From NCBI GenBank assembly GCA_022813625.1, contig JAKLMB010000020.1, positions 434,001 through 498,000 on the forward strand: DNA of 64,000 nucleotides, written 5' to 3'. Every line of letters begins with the position of its first letter. Within the stretch, counting starts at the first letter, position 1. Origin of the DNA: Aaosphaeria pasadenensis. Lineage: Eukaryota; Ascomycota; Dothideomycetes; Pleosporales. The translations under genes and the position numbers were made by a program. Below are positions 54,231 through 64,000 of the stretch, in pieces. Below the pieces are notes generated by a model. That model made no database searches, was not told where the DNA came from, and was given only the letters and a program-made list of their open reading frames with translations.

Positions 54231-55171
54231 GGTCGTTTGTGATTCATGTATATCAAATGAACTTTGTAAAGGTGGAAGTCTAATAAACATAGTAATTTAA
54301 AGTATTCAATTTTGGGCTCACATGTAGAATTTGAATCAACTTATCGATTTACTTTGACAGGACATATTTCAACAATCCGGCTTAAGAGCTCTTAATCACA
54401 GATATAGACGGCTTCCCATTCAGTAGAGGCAATCTAAACTCTCAGCACTACAACCATTCACATCTCACAACAAAGCAACCAATAAGAAGCATCGCTGCTT
54501 TCCTGCATCCCACACCTATGGCAAACTCCCCAACCCCACACAAAACAGCCAACCCAACACCCCCAAAACACTTGCCTCTATTCCCTCCAACCTAAAATGC
54601 ACAATAGCATGCGCCACGCATTCTGTCTCCACCCTGTTGCATGTAAAAACTCCATCGCCTGAATCATTCGTCTTGCGGGGTGCCCCCAACACGAATCGCG
54701 TCCTGGGCGGGGAAACGTCAGGCTAACATTTACCACGCGTACCCAACACCCTTCGAACCCCAGTGTTGCGCACCGCATTAGCGCGTGACGGGGTGCGGCA
54801 CGAGTCTTTGGTCTATTTTTCTTGGTGGGTTAGTGTTTTCGGAATGGGTGTCGGAACGTTAGGCGTATTGAAAGGGGTGGTTTGATTACAGTGGGCACGG
54901 CTATGAGAGGTTCTGATGGGAAGGCTTATGGAGAAGGTTATGCTTTGATGGCGGGGTTAACAGTGGGAACATGGGAATTTAATCATTCCTACTCTTGGAT
55001 TTGAAAATAGTACGGTACACGCAGGTAAATCAAATCTCTCTATTCTCTACCCCTTGTGCTTGTTTATTTTGATAGCTTTGACGCAAAGTCGAATTGTCCT
55101 TTCACTCCTTCCGAGAGCCTTCCAATTCTTCCTTCTATCATCAGAGTGTGAAACTATAACTCCAAACAACA
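54231..55171. other. Intergenic region upstream of the PRISE-like reductase
   Basis: These 941 bases have no recognisable gene. A short minus-strand frame (54578-54778) has no domain. Confidence 0.5.
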
Positions 55172-56475
55172 ATGTCAAAATCCGCGTTAGTCTTCGGCGC
55201 CTCAGGCGTAACAGGCTGGTCCTTCGTAAACGAGCTCCTCAACGACTACCCCAAGAAAGGTCTCTGGGGAAAAGTGCACGCATTAACCAACCGCCCCCTG
55301 TCGCAAGAGCAATCACAATGGCCCAATGATCCCCGCTTGAACATTGTGTCCGGAATCGACCTTCTCAAGGGAAGCCAAGAGGACCTCGAGAATGAATTGA
55401 AGACGAAGGTCGACGGGATAGAAGACGTCACGCATGTGTACTACCTCGCGTACAAAGCCGGCACAGACGTGCAGAAGGAGCTGGAAGAGGCGGTTGCGAT
55501 GTTTAAGAGGAGCACGATTGCGCTCGATCGATTGAGTTCGAAGTTGGAGTTTGTAGTTTTGCAGACGGGGGCGAAGATGTGTATGTTTTTCCCCCTCAAA
55601 ATCCATCATCTCATGACCATAGATACTAGTAGAACGTGTGAGAAAGTAGCTGACAAGAGAGATAGATGGATGCCACCTCCTAGAAAACCACCCAACAGAC
55701 TACCTCCACGTCCCGCACAAGGAATCTCAACCGCGGCTCAAGCAGCCGTACCACGACATGCTCTTCTACCACCCGCAAATGGACTGGCTGACCGAGTACG
55801 CGAGGGATAAGAAGTGGAGCTGGTGCGACACGCGGCCGGACATCATCATCGGGTTCGTCCCGAATCAGAATTTCTACTCCCTCGGTGGCGTGGTGGGGAT
55901 CTACCTCAGTCTGTGGAAGGCGGTCGAGGGCGAAGGCGCGGATTGTCCGTTCCCTGGTACGGAGAAGTCGTGGGTGGCGCAGAGTAACGATAGTAGTAGC
56001 GATATGATCGCCCGTCAGACGATACATTTGTCGTTGAGCGAGAAGACTGAGAAGGGTGGTGGGTACAATGTCGCTGATGAGAAGACGCCGAGTGATTGGA
56101 AGGCGAAGTGGCCGATTCTGTGCGATTACTTTGGTCTAAAGGGGACTGGACCTACGAGCAACCCGCCGGAGATCAGAAAGTATATCAAGGATCATTTTGC
56201 GGAATGGCAGAAGTTGGAGAAGGAACATGGGTTGCAGACTGGCCATGCTGATAGCGACAAGACTTTCCCCGGGTTCGAATATTTCTTAATGACGCAGTTC
56301 GATTTCGATAGGCAGTATGATATGACGAAGATGTATGGTACTGGATTTACGGAGGAGAGAGACACGCGAACAGCCTGGGTAAGTTTCACGAGCTTATAGA
56401 GCTGTTCAACATACTAATATTGTCTTGTAGGGCGGAGTGTTTGATCGAATGAGGAAGGCCAAGATCATCCCATGA
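55172..56475 (+). CDS. PRISE-like NAD(P)H reductase (atypical SDR)
   Basis: Three exons, 55172..55580, 55666..56378 and 56431..56475, give 388 residues. The introns are 85 and 52 bases. The N-terminus SALVFGASGVTGWSFVNELL is the Rossmann cofactor site. VTHVYYLAYKAG, then FVVLQTGAKMYGCHL across intron 1, and SWCDTRPDIIIGFVPN match the PRISE family (progesterone 5-beta-reductase/iridoid synthase type). Members reduce activated C=C bonds of enones or enals with NADPH. Fungal members are often in secondary-metabolite or catabolic clusters. The last exon encodes only GGVFDRMRKAKIIP. No peroxisome signal is present. Confidence 0.87.
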
Positions 56476-56859
56476 AGAATTAAGGGTTGAATGAAGACCT
56501 CAGTCGAAGTTGAAATCCAAACATGAAGGCAAGGACCGAGTCGATGACGTTTCAGAAAATGTACATAGGATGCGTAAGTCCAGAAACGATTACAGCATAG
56601 TTTCAAAAAAACAAAGATTTTACATCTCACGCGACGTGTTGTGCGATGCTTTTTGATATTTTCAGAGGTATAGCACATATAAACACTTTTCTACACTACA
56701 TAATCGCGAACAGACGTCACTTTCATTACTCGCAAGTCATGTGTCTTGATATTCTGAGTGGACCCGGAAGCAACAGTGATCGTGAGAAAGCGGAGTGAAT
56801 GAGAGAAGTATCATTGACATTTTCGTACTACAGTTACAGCTAAACTGAAAAACAAGCGC
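56476..56859. other. 3' intergenic region between convergent genes
   Basis: These 384 bases lie between the PRISE-like reductase (+) and the aldehyde dehydrogenase (-). Only untranslated sequence is expected. Confidence 0.6.
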
Positions 56860-58380
56860 TTAATAATTCATGTTTACCATAATTGTCTTTGGCTCCGTGA
56901 ATGCCCTCAGAGCATGAATGCCGCACTCTCGTCCTAAACCGCTTTCCTTGGAACCACCAAATGGACTGACCATAAACATCAAACTGACGCAGTTCACACC
57001 CACCATACCAGACTCGAAATCCGAAGCAACCCTCAGAGCCTTGTTGATATCCTGTGTGAAGACACCAGCCATGAGGCCGAAGTTGGTGTCGTTGGACAAC
57101 TTCATGATCTCCTCTTCTGTCTTGAAGGACTTGACGACTGAGACTGGGCCGAAGATCTCCTCGCAGTGGATTTCTGACTCGGGATCGACGTCCGTGAAGA
57201 CCGTTGGCTCGATGTAGTAACCCTTATCGCCGATTCGCTGGCCACCGACCAACAATTTGCCCTGTCCCTGCTGGCCACGCTCGATGAATCCAGAGACACG
57301 CTTGAACTGGGCTTCATCTACAAGAGGGCCAATGTTGGTGCCTTCCGAATCGGGATCACCGACCTCCTTTGCCTTGGCCTGCATCGCCTCCTTGTACTTC
57401 TCAATGAACTTGTCGTAGATACCCTCCTGAACGTATACGCGAGAAGCGGCAAAGCAGACCTGTCCGGTATTGGCTGTGATTGCATTGGCCGTCCACGTGA
57501 CGGCGTTCTCCAGATTGCAGTCGTCGAAGACTACTGCAGGAGACTTTCCGCCGAGTTCCAAGGTCACGCGCTTGAGATTGGATTTGGCAGCCATCTCCTG
57601 GATCTTCTTTCCGGTCGCAATACTACCCGTGAACGAGACCTTTCGGATACGCATGTGGCTGGCGAGGAGAGCACCCGTGCTTCCGTCACCGGGCAGGATC
57701 TGGAAAACACCTGGTGGGAAACCGGCCTCTTTGATCAAGGTACCAAGAGCAAGCGAGGAGAAGGGTGTCTTTTCTGAAGGCTTCAAGATGAAGACGTTGC
57801 CGGTTGCGAGCGCAGGAGCTGCCTTGAGGCCAATCGTTCCGACTGGGCCGTTCCAGGGAACAACGCCAGCTGTGACACCGAGAGGCTCATTGCGCACGAT
57901 CTTGAGGAAACCGTCGTCTTGTGGCCATGACTCGCCACCAAATTTGTCGATCCATCCTGCGTTATATCGGAAAGCCTATTCATGGACATTAGCTGCCTTT
58001 ACCTGATTTTCGCGATGTAGCAAGCTTACCTCTGCGCAAAGGCCGACCTCGAAGGCGCCAAATGCCTTGAAAGGTGCACCGAGCGAAATTCTGGTCAACT
58101 CTGCGATCGCCTCGGCGTTCTTCTCCACGAGATCGGCAAACTTGTTCATGATGTTGCGCCTCTCGGTGGGAGAGGTCTTCTTCCAGCCGGCGAATGCCTT
58201 CTCAGCGGCAGCCACGGCCTCGTCGACGTCCTGCTCGCCAGCGAGCGCGACATCGTTGGCAATCAATTCGCCATTTTTGGGGTTGTGAAGTGTGAGCTTC
58301 TTCGCAGACTTGGTTTCCACGTATTCGTTGTTGATGAAGATCTGCTTGGGCAAGTTCTTCGCTGACCAGGGGAAAGACAT
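56860..58380 (-). CDS. Aldehyde dehydrogenase (NAD(P)+)
   Basis: Two exons, 58030..58380 and 56860..57975, give 488 residues. The phase-0 intron of 54 bases joins GLCAE to AFRYNAGW. Key sites are the proton-relay Asn in VPWNGPVG, the cofactor FTGSIATGKKI, the general base Glu in LELGGKSP, the catalytic Cys in GQVCFAASR, and EEIFGPVSVV near the C-terminus. It belongs to the broad fungal ALDH class that oxidises aldehydes to acids in the cytosol. It is transcribed divergently from the SDR at 59384 across a 1 kb promoter carrying a duplicated GACGTCGTGC motif. It could oxidise the aldehyde made by neighbouring dehydrogenases, and the nearby ligase could then activate the acid (inference). Confidence 0.93.
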
Positions 58381-59383
58381 TATGTGTGAAGCTCTGGGGG
58401 GGTATATTTGACAATTGAACAAGAGAGGATGATGTCCAGTGTGAAATACTTTCGAGACTAATTCACAATCTAGGGCGGTGTGAACACAAATAGAGAAGGT
58501 GTGAAAGATAAGAGGGGCGAGAGGAGGGGTCTATCTCGTATTGTAGCTGATATTTACGAAGGCACAGCACACACTGTGCCGCTAGTAAGACCGTTAACTC
58601 CGCGTCTGGACCTCCGCGGTAATCTCAATTAGACAACTATTGTGTGTTAACTTCTTCCGCGATTCCAGCCTGTCCTGTGGTGAGAAATTGGACGGGGCAA
58701 TGACAGGCTGACGGGCGCGACAAGCTGGAGTAACACTTACTTCGCGGTTTGTTTTCCGCGTTCACTAATTAGTAGCCGGCCAACTGACGTCGTGCGGGGT
58801 GGGAGACCCCTGTTGCTTGATTCAGGAGCTTGCACATCCCCGCATTGCACGACGTCGTGCACACTTTTTGCTGTAGAGTTTGTGTGTATTGTAATGAATT
58901 CTACTCTAGGTTTCCTTACGCATAGGATCCGCTCCTGGACTGTGGATACGATCCTGCTGGAAGGACAGATGTATGTCTATGCATAATCTTCTCATCGACT
59001 TTGTTGTGGCGATGTACTCTGAGGACAGAGCTGGTCTTGACATTGACGCTGTTCAGTCGATTGATTTTTCAAATTGAGTTCAAAGATCGTCTGTAGCAGG
59101 CTATCGCAAATGGAAAGCTTTCGTGGTCCCGGAAGAAGCGTCCCTTAGAGACTGTGGTTCTCCCGCGTGCGGAGAAGCCCACCATTGATTCTCCGTATAT
59201 CCTTTGGCTTGCCCTCACGTGCAGACGGCAAGACTGAGAGCTTAATAGTGTTTGATCGCTTGTAAACAAGCTAAAAAATACTCGCACGTCAATTACGAAC
59301 CCAAGTTTCAATTTGATCCAGCAAAGATTGTATTCAACACAGTCGTGACATTGCACAGAGAAGAAGCGAAGAAACAGGCCACG
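58381..59383. promoter_or_regulatory. Divergent promoter: ALDH (-) / SDR (+)
   Basis: This 1003-base bidirectional region has no CCTCGG elements. It holds two copies of GACGTCGTGC (58786-58795 and 58851-58860); the second is embedded in the perfect palindrome GCACGACGTCGTGC (58847-58860). No coding sequence is seen. Confidence 0.5.
58786..58860. repeat. Duplicated and palindromic GACGTCGTGC motif
   Basis: GACGTCGTGC at 58786-58795 is repeated at 58851-58860, and its reverse complement is at 58847-58856. The shared CCCCGCA/TGCGGGG flanks form an imperfect inverted repeat. It includes a CRE-like GACGTC core of the type bound by bZIP factors, between divergent genes. Confidence 0.7.
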
Positions 59384-60333
59384 ATGACTCGAAAAGCAGC
59401 CTTCATCACAGGCGGAGCCTCCGGCATGGGCCTCGCAGTCGCCGAAGCGCTCTGCGCCCGCGACGAATGGGACCTCCACATCGTCGACCTAAACGCCTCA
59501 GCAGGTCTCAAAGCAGTCTCCACCCTCAAGAATGCGCACTTCCACCAGACAGATGTCACGTCCTACGAGTCCCTGACAGCAGCGTTCGAGGCCGCTTTCA
59601 AAGTGTCAGGACGCTTGGACTTCGTGTACGCGAATGCAGGCATTGTTGAGAGGGATAATTTCTACGAGAAACATGACTTGTCGAAGCCGCCGCCGGAGCC
59701 GAATCAGTTGAGCGTCGATATTAATTACAAGTCTGTGGTGAACACGACTTGGCTTGCGTTGCATTATTTCAGGAAAAGCGAGAAGACGGACTACAAGCCG
59801 ATCTTGGTCATGACGGCAAGTTGCGGTGGTCTGTATCCCTCTGAATTCTGGTAAGTCGATAATGGTGTACTTCGTTGTTGGTAGCTCGGTGGTTAATACT
59901 CAGCAAAAGTCCAATGTACTCGGGATCAAAAGCTGCCGTGATTCATTTCAACCGTGCCATCTCGTTCGCATTCAGACAGGAGGGAATCCGAACGTATGCG
60001 ACGGCACCTGGAACCATTCGAACGAATTTGATGAACTCTGATGAATGGAAATCGTTCCCCGAGCAGTTTTTCACTCCCATGGAAACGCTCGTAAGGGGAG
60101 TGCTGCTTTTGGTGGATGGAGGTGACCTCGAAGACTCGAACGGGAGGAAGGTGGCAGAAGAGGATGCGTATGGTCTAACGGTAGAGGTGAATGGCGATAA
60201 TATCTATTTTAGAGACCAGGCGGCGTTCAGTGACAAGAATATGGAGGATATGATGAAGTTTACGAGCATGAAGAACCAACTCGCCAGGATTGAGAAGACG
60301 AAATTAGAGCAGAATGGAGTTAATGGAGCATAG
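59384..60333 (+). CDS. Short-chain dehydrogenase/reductase (SDR)
   Basis: Two exons, 59384..59850 and 59904..60333, give 298 residues. The 53-base intron falls at the Cys codon between SEF and KSPMYSGSK. The cofactor motif is TGGASGMG, then YANAG, the catalytic Ser in VMTASCGG and the Tyr/Lys in YSGSK. The C-terminal extension (about 60 residues after PGTIRTNL) is longer than the classical SDR minimum. It is similar in layout to 15-hydroxyprostaglandin dehydrogenase-type fungal SDRs. No targeting signal is present. It is convergent with the -SKL SDR gene, with 123 bases between stops. Confidence 0.88.
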
Positions 60334-60456
60334 GGTTTATATAATTGGATGCGAATTTTACATCACCAACTTGAAAGATCTAATGTTGTTAAAGACTGAT
60401 ATTGGCTCATGATGAATGGAAGTAAACGCCTTATACGAACAGTTTAAACGAATAGT

Positions 60457-61402
60457 CTACAATTTGGATTGCCTTCCTTGAGCAAACCTCACTCCACCAT
60501 CAACAGCAATATCCTCTCCATTAACATAAGCAGCTGCAGGACTAGCCAGATAAACCATCACGCCAGCAATGTCCTCCGCTTCACCAAGTCTTTTCCTCGG
60601 GTTTCCCTCTTCCAACTCCTTTTGGCCACCAAGAAGTTCGATTAAGCCGTTGGCCAGTTTTGATGGGAAGAAGCCGGGCGCGACTGTGTTTGTAGTGATG
60701 TTGCGAGGGCCGAGTTCCACAGCGAGTTGGCGGGACATGTGGTGTGCTGCAGCTTTGGAAACACTGTACATAATGGTTCCATGTTCGCCTACGTGTGGGA
60801 CTGTTGTACCAGCTGTTGAGCTGACGATGATAATGCGCGAAGGATCTTGTCGTGTGCCGGCCTTCTCAAGCATAGGCGTGAAGCTGTACGAGTTAACTTA
60901 ATCCAACTTTAAGATTTCAAGCAGAAACTCACAGTCTAGCTAAATTGAAAACACCTCGAACGTTCAAATCAAGCACCTTCTGTGATGAAGAATCTGGCGT
61001 AGGTTCAAAAGGACCACCCCAGGTCGCGCCGGCATTGCAAACCAGAATGTCTAGTTTGTCGTCTGTCTCTTGTATTTTCTTGACTAGGCGTGCGATATCG
61101 TCCGTATCAGCAACATTTGCAGCGATTCCTACTGCTTTCCCCTTGACATTGAGTTTGTTCAGTTTCTCAACGGCCTGATCAATGCCTTGAGGACCTGCGT
61201 TCTTTCGCGCAGAAATGAAAACTTTCTTCGCGCCCGCGAGCAGGAATGCAGTCGCAGTGTGAAGACCTAATCCTCGCGATCCTGTTTTGTGTTAATTGTG
61301 CATCTCGTTTTGCAGTGGGATGGTCTCGTCCATACCTCCAGTGACTAGTGCTACCTTGCCATCAAGGCGGAACATGCGATCGAAATTCTTGATATCTGAC
61401 AT
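60457..61402 (-). CDS. Peroxisomal-type short-chain dehydrogenase/reductase (ends -SKL)
   Basis: Three exons, 61336..61402, 60933..61281 and 60457..60883, give 280 residues. The cofactor motif TGGSRGLG is assembled across intron 1 (54 bases). Further motifs are CNAGA, VSSTAG and the catalytic YSVSK. The end GEDIAVDGGVRF is classical. The final residues QSKL form a canonical PTS1, so the enzyme should act in peroxisomes. It is divergent from an acyl-CoA ligase that ends in -AKL, from a shared 461-base promoter. Family members act on 3-hydroxy/3-keto intermediates or on 2,4-dienoyl-CoA. The exact step is unknown. Confidence 0.9.
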
Positions 61403-61863
61403 TTTGAAGGAAAATTACAGTTCACACTTCGTAGATTCAACAATTCGCGAAAAGTAGAAGAAAACAAAAAAATTAATGGCCGCCGAGCTCCTCATACCCG
61501 CAGCGGGGATAGTATTGAGAGATTGGGGTAGCGTTGGTTGGCAGATAGCTCGGGCTACCATTACCCTCGGATCTGGGGTAGCCAGTCGTGCCAGTCTGTG
61601 CTCACGCCTCCCCATCGGCTGTACAATTCACTCCCCCGAGCTTAACGCAGCTCCAGCTTTGGGGAGCTCTGGCTACTCATGTTTGCATATAACCGTAGCT
61701 GGGCGGGGAACACGAGATGGATGGTTCGAATTATCTCAACGGCCACTGGATAGTTGGCTGTCCTTCTTCAATTGAACTTTTATCTATATTGTCAGAATCA
61801 TACCCTAAAATCTCACAACTCCGACCTGTTTGATTTTCTATTCTGTCCTCGTTTCTTTGAATC
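61403..61863. promoter_or_regulatory. Divergent promoter of the peroxisomal SDR (-) and ligase (+)
   Basis: It contains one CCTCGG (61565-61570), TGGGGTAGC twice in direct orientation (61524-61532, 61574-61582) with GGCTACC inverted between them (61553-61559), and TGGGGAGCTCTGG (61660-61672). The last is also found upstream of the APH-like kinase. Confidence 0.6.
61565..61570 (+). promoter_or_regulatory. CCTCGG (FarA/FarB-type) element between peroxisomal genes
   Basis: The CCTCGG core sits in the middle of the shared promoter. This fits induction by fatty acids, as known for Aspergillus peroxisomal genes. Confidence 0.45.
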
Positions 61864-63687
61864 ATGCCTTTCTCTTCCCCGTTTCCAGCCCTTGATATCC
61901 CAAAGTGCAATTTACTCCAGTATTTGTTTCCGAAGGGTCAAGCGCCCACAGATACACCAATATGGATCGATGCGAAAGACACAAACCATAATCTCACCCC
62001 AAGGGCCTTATTACAATGGTCGAAGCGCTTAGCATTGGGCCTCGACAGGCTAGGTAGCAGACCTGGCGAGGTGGTGATGATCTATACTCCGAATCACATC
62101 TTCGTACCAGTCGCATACCTTGGAATCGTAGGATCGAAGAGAGTCTTCAGTGGAGCAAATCCAGCATACACATTATCTGGTAAGTCTGATCCGGCATTCT
62201 TATTGCGTTTCAACATAATTAACACTTTGCGCAGAGATGGTCCACCAAGTCTCAAACACACAAGCGCAATACATCCTCGCACACCCGTCCCTTGCAAAAA
62301 CTGCAGTGCAAGCAGCGCGAAAAGCCGGTCTCCCAGATGGTCGCGTCTTCCTCTTCTCAGACGTTCCCAACACCCCAACTGAAGGATGTCGAGATTGGCG
62401 AGAATTCCTGCCTACCCCTTCAGAAGCCGATGCATACAACTTCCCCCATCTCTCCGCAAAAGAAGCCACCGAGACCACCGCAACCGTCAACTATTCCTCC
62501 GGCACCACCGGCCTGCCAAAAGGCGTCGAGGTCAGCCATCACAACCTCGTGGCGAATCTGGAGCAAACAATCTACATGCGATACCTCCACAAACCATGGA
62601 ACGCGGAGTCGCGACCCCGAGAGGTCTGGATAGGCTTCCTTCCTCTCTACCACGCCTATGGCCAACTCTACACAATCGCAATGGCACAGAAACTCCAAGT
62701 CCCGGTGTACATCATGAAGCAGTTCCAGTACGAAGAGTTCCTGCGCGTGATTCAGAATCAGAAGGTTACGCACCTGCAAGTGGCGCCACCGATCATGGTT
62801 ATGCTGAGCAAGAGACCGGAGACTGCGAACTACGATCTCAGTAGTGTTACAGACATCCTGTGCGGCGCAGCTCCATTGTCGAAAGAATTGCAGAACGAGA
62901 TATCGAAGAAGCTGGGCTGCGAGATTTTGCAGGGTTGGGGGATGACGGAAGTTACATGTGGAGCTATACATGTCCCAGGGGGAACTATCGATGAGTAAGT
63001 ACCTCGATCTTGGAGTAATGTTCAATTCGCTAACATCAGGCAGCTCTGGAAGCGTCGGACAACTCGACCCCAATTGCGAATGCATGTTGCTTGACGATGA
63101 CGGTAAGGAAGTTGGTCCCGGCCAACCAGGAGAGCTCTACATTCGTGGACCGCAAATCTGCTTAGGCTACTGGCGCAATCCCCACGCGACCAAGGAGTCA
63201 CTCAGTCCAGATGGCTGGCTAAAGACAGGCGACGTCGCCGTTGTGAAAGATGGTTGGTTCTGGATCGTGGATCGCAAGAAGGTGTGTAGAGACATTCAAT
63301 CCAATCTAACAATATGCTGATTCAGAATCACAGGAGCTCATCAAGGTCAACGCTTTACAAGTCGCACCTGCGGAGCTCGAAGCGGTTCTACTCGAGTTCG
63401 ATCCCATCGCCGATGCTGCAGCTGTAGGAATCACGCTGGACGGACAGGAATGGCCACGAGCGTATGTGCATCTCAAAGACGAGTTCAAGGGAAAGACTAC
63501 CGAAGAGGATATCCACAGACATATGAAGGAAAAGGTGGCGAAGCATAAACAATTGGTAGGAGGCATTTCGTTCGTGGACGAAATTCCGAAACTGCAAAGC
63601 GGGAAGATCATGAGAAAAGTGGTTAAGGAATGGTCGAAGAGGGATGCAGAAGCTATGCAAGGACAGAAGCCCAAGGCGAAGTTGTAA
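61864..63687 (+). CDS. Peroxisomal acyl-CoA/aryl-CoA ligase (4CL-like, ends -AKL)
   Basis: Four exons, 61864..62179, 62235..62994, 63044..63281 and 63334..63687, give 555 residues. The AMP-binding motif is YSSGTTGLPKGVEVSH. LQGWGMTE, GELYIRGPQICLGYWRNP, DGWLKTGD and the C-terminal catalytic-lysine block KLQSGKIMRK show a complete adenylate-forming enzyme. The last intron sits directly after VDRKK and before ELIKV, at the hinge. It ends in -AKL (PTS1 type). The closest functional families are 4-coumarate- or phenylacetyl-CoA ligase-like fungal enzymes that activate aryl or fatty acids in peroxisomes. It is paired with the -SKL SDR, suggesting a short peroxisomal pathway. Confidence 0.93.
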
Positions 63688-64000
63688 ATATACAATAGAA
63701 ATGTTCGATTAGAATCATCTGTGCATCTTTGGCCCAATGTACACTTCTTCGCAACTTAAATGATTACGTGCCATGTGGCCATGGAATTGATTTCGTATTT
63801 GCTCCAAATAATTGTCGCATTTTGAATCCCACGTCCAGGATTCTAAGGTCTAGCATAGTTCGATTCATCGATATTAGTTGAACGAGGCGTTGTCGCGATT
63901 GGATGGCAGACCCAGTACGCAGACTACCACAAAAGTCAAAGCACGACGAAATGGCAAAGCTTTTCCAATCAACTCTCAATATCACCTTATCTGCATGCGA
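63688..64000. other. 3' flank of the ligase gene
   Basis: These 313 bases show no credible gene. The window ends here, so a gene on the minus strand could begin beyond. Confidence 0.5.

Noticed and set aside
59881..59904. tRNA-like string GTAGCTCGGTGGTTAA
   Set aside because: It resembles a D-arm, but there is no matching acceptor stem, anticodon arm or T-arm, and it lies inside an SDR intron.
1..64000. CRISPR arrays, rRNA, intact transposons, PKS/NRPS/terpene synthase genes
   Set aside because: Looked for and not seen. The eukaryotic gene structure also makes CRISPR irrelevant.

Overview
The window looks like nuclear chromosomal DNA of a filamentous ascomycete (Pezizomycotina). Genes are widely spaced and sit on both strands. 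Most are interrupted by short introns of about 45-95 bases, with a few longer, that nearly always have GTRNGT-like donors and CAG/TAG acceptors. The gene families are typical of this group: a HET-domain protein, a TRI12-type transporter, EthD, a DUF2235 hydrolase, a Baeyer-Villiger monooxygenase (BVMO) and a DUF7703-like membrane protein. I cannot name the class or species from sequence alone. I found no CRISPR array, rRNA, tRNA or intact transposon. I read all splice sites by eye and checked that the exon phases add up to an open frame. Layout: (1) 1-16.6 kb holds mostly conserved housekeeping genes. These are a double cNMP-binding/F-box/LRR protein, exosome subunit Rrp41, a Cys-rich protein with a duplicated module, an ERCC6L2-like SNF2 ATPase, a small kinase-like protein and the ribosome-rescue factor Dom34/Pelota. 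(2) 16.8-33.4 kb is mostly metabolic: a BVMO ending in -AKL, an SDR, a nuclear-looking protein with a Pif1 2B-like domain, an aminoglycoside-phosphotransferase-like (APH) kinase, a membrane protein, an acyl-CoA dehydrogenase, an esterase and a zinc alcohol dehydrogenase. (3) 34.7-50 kb is gene-poor and accessory: a HET protein with three C-terminal zinc knuckles, a double GRF-like zinc protein, an F-box-like protein, a BTB protein, a DUF2235 hydrolase with a questionable internal stop, a seven-helix membrane protein and a short HTH protein that may be a Tc1-type remnant. (4) 51-63.7 kb is metabolic again: EthD protein, MFS transporter, PRISE-like reductase, aldehyde dehydrogenase, two SDRs (one ending -SKL) and an acyl-CoA ligase ending -AKL. 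How the genes may work together: the APH-like kinase and the acyl-CoA dehydrogenase together match the two halves of animal ACAD10/ACAD11, which handle 4-hydroxy fatty acids by phosphorylation and elimination. With the BVMO (ketone to ester or lactone), the esterase and the alcohol dehydrogenase, region 2 could form a route for ketone, lactone or hydroxy-acid breakdown ending in beta-oxidation. The promoters of the kinase, of the dehydrogenase/esterase pair and of the peroxisomal SDR/ligase pair each contain CCTCGG, the core recognised by the fatty-acid regulators FarA/FarB in Aspergillus. This pathway is an inference. The gene families, motifs and sites are visible in the sequence.
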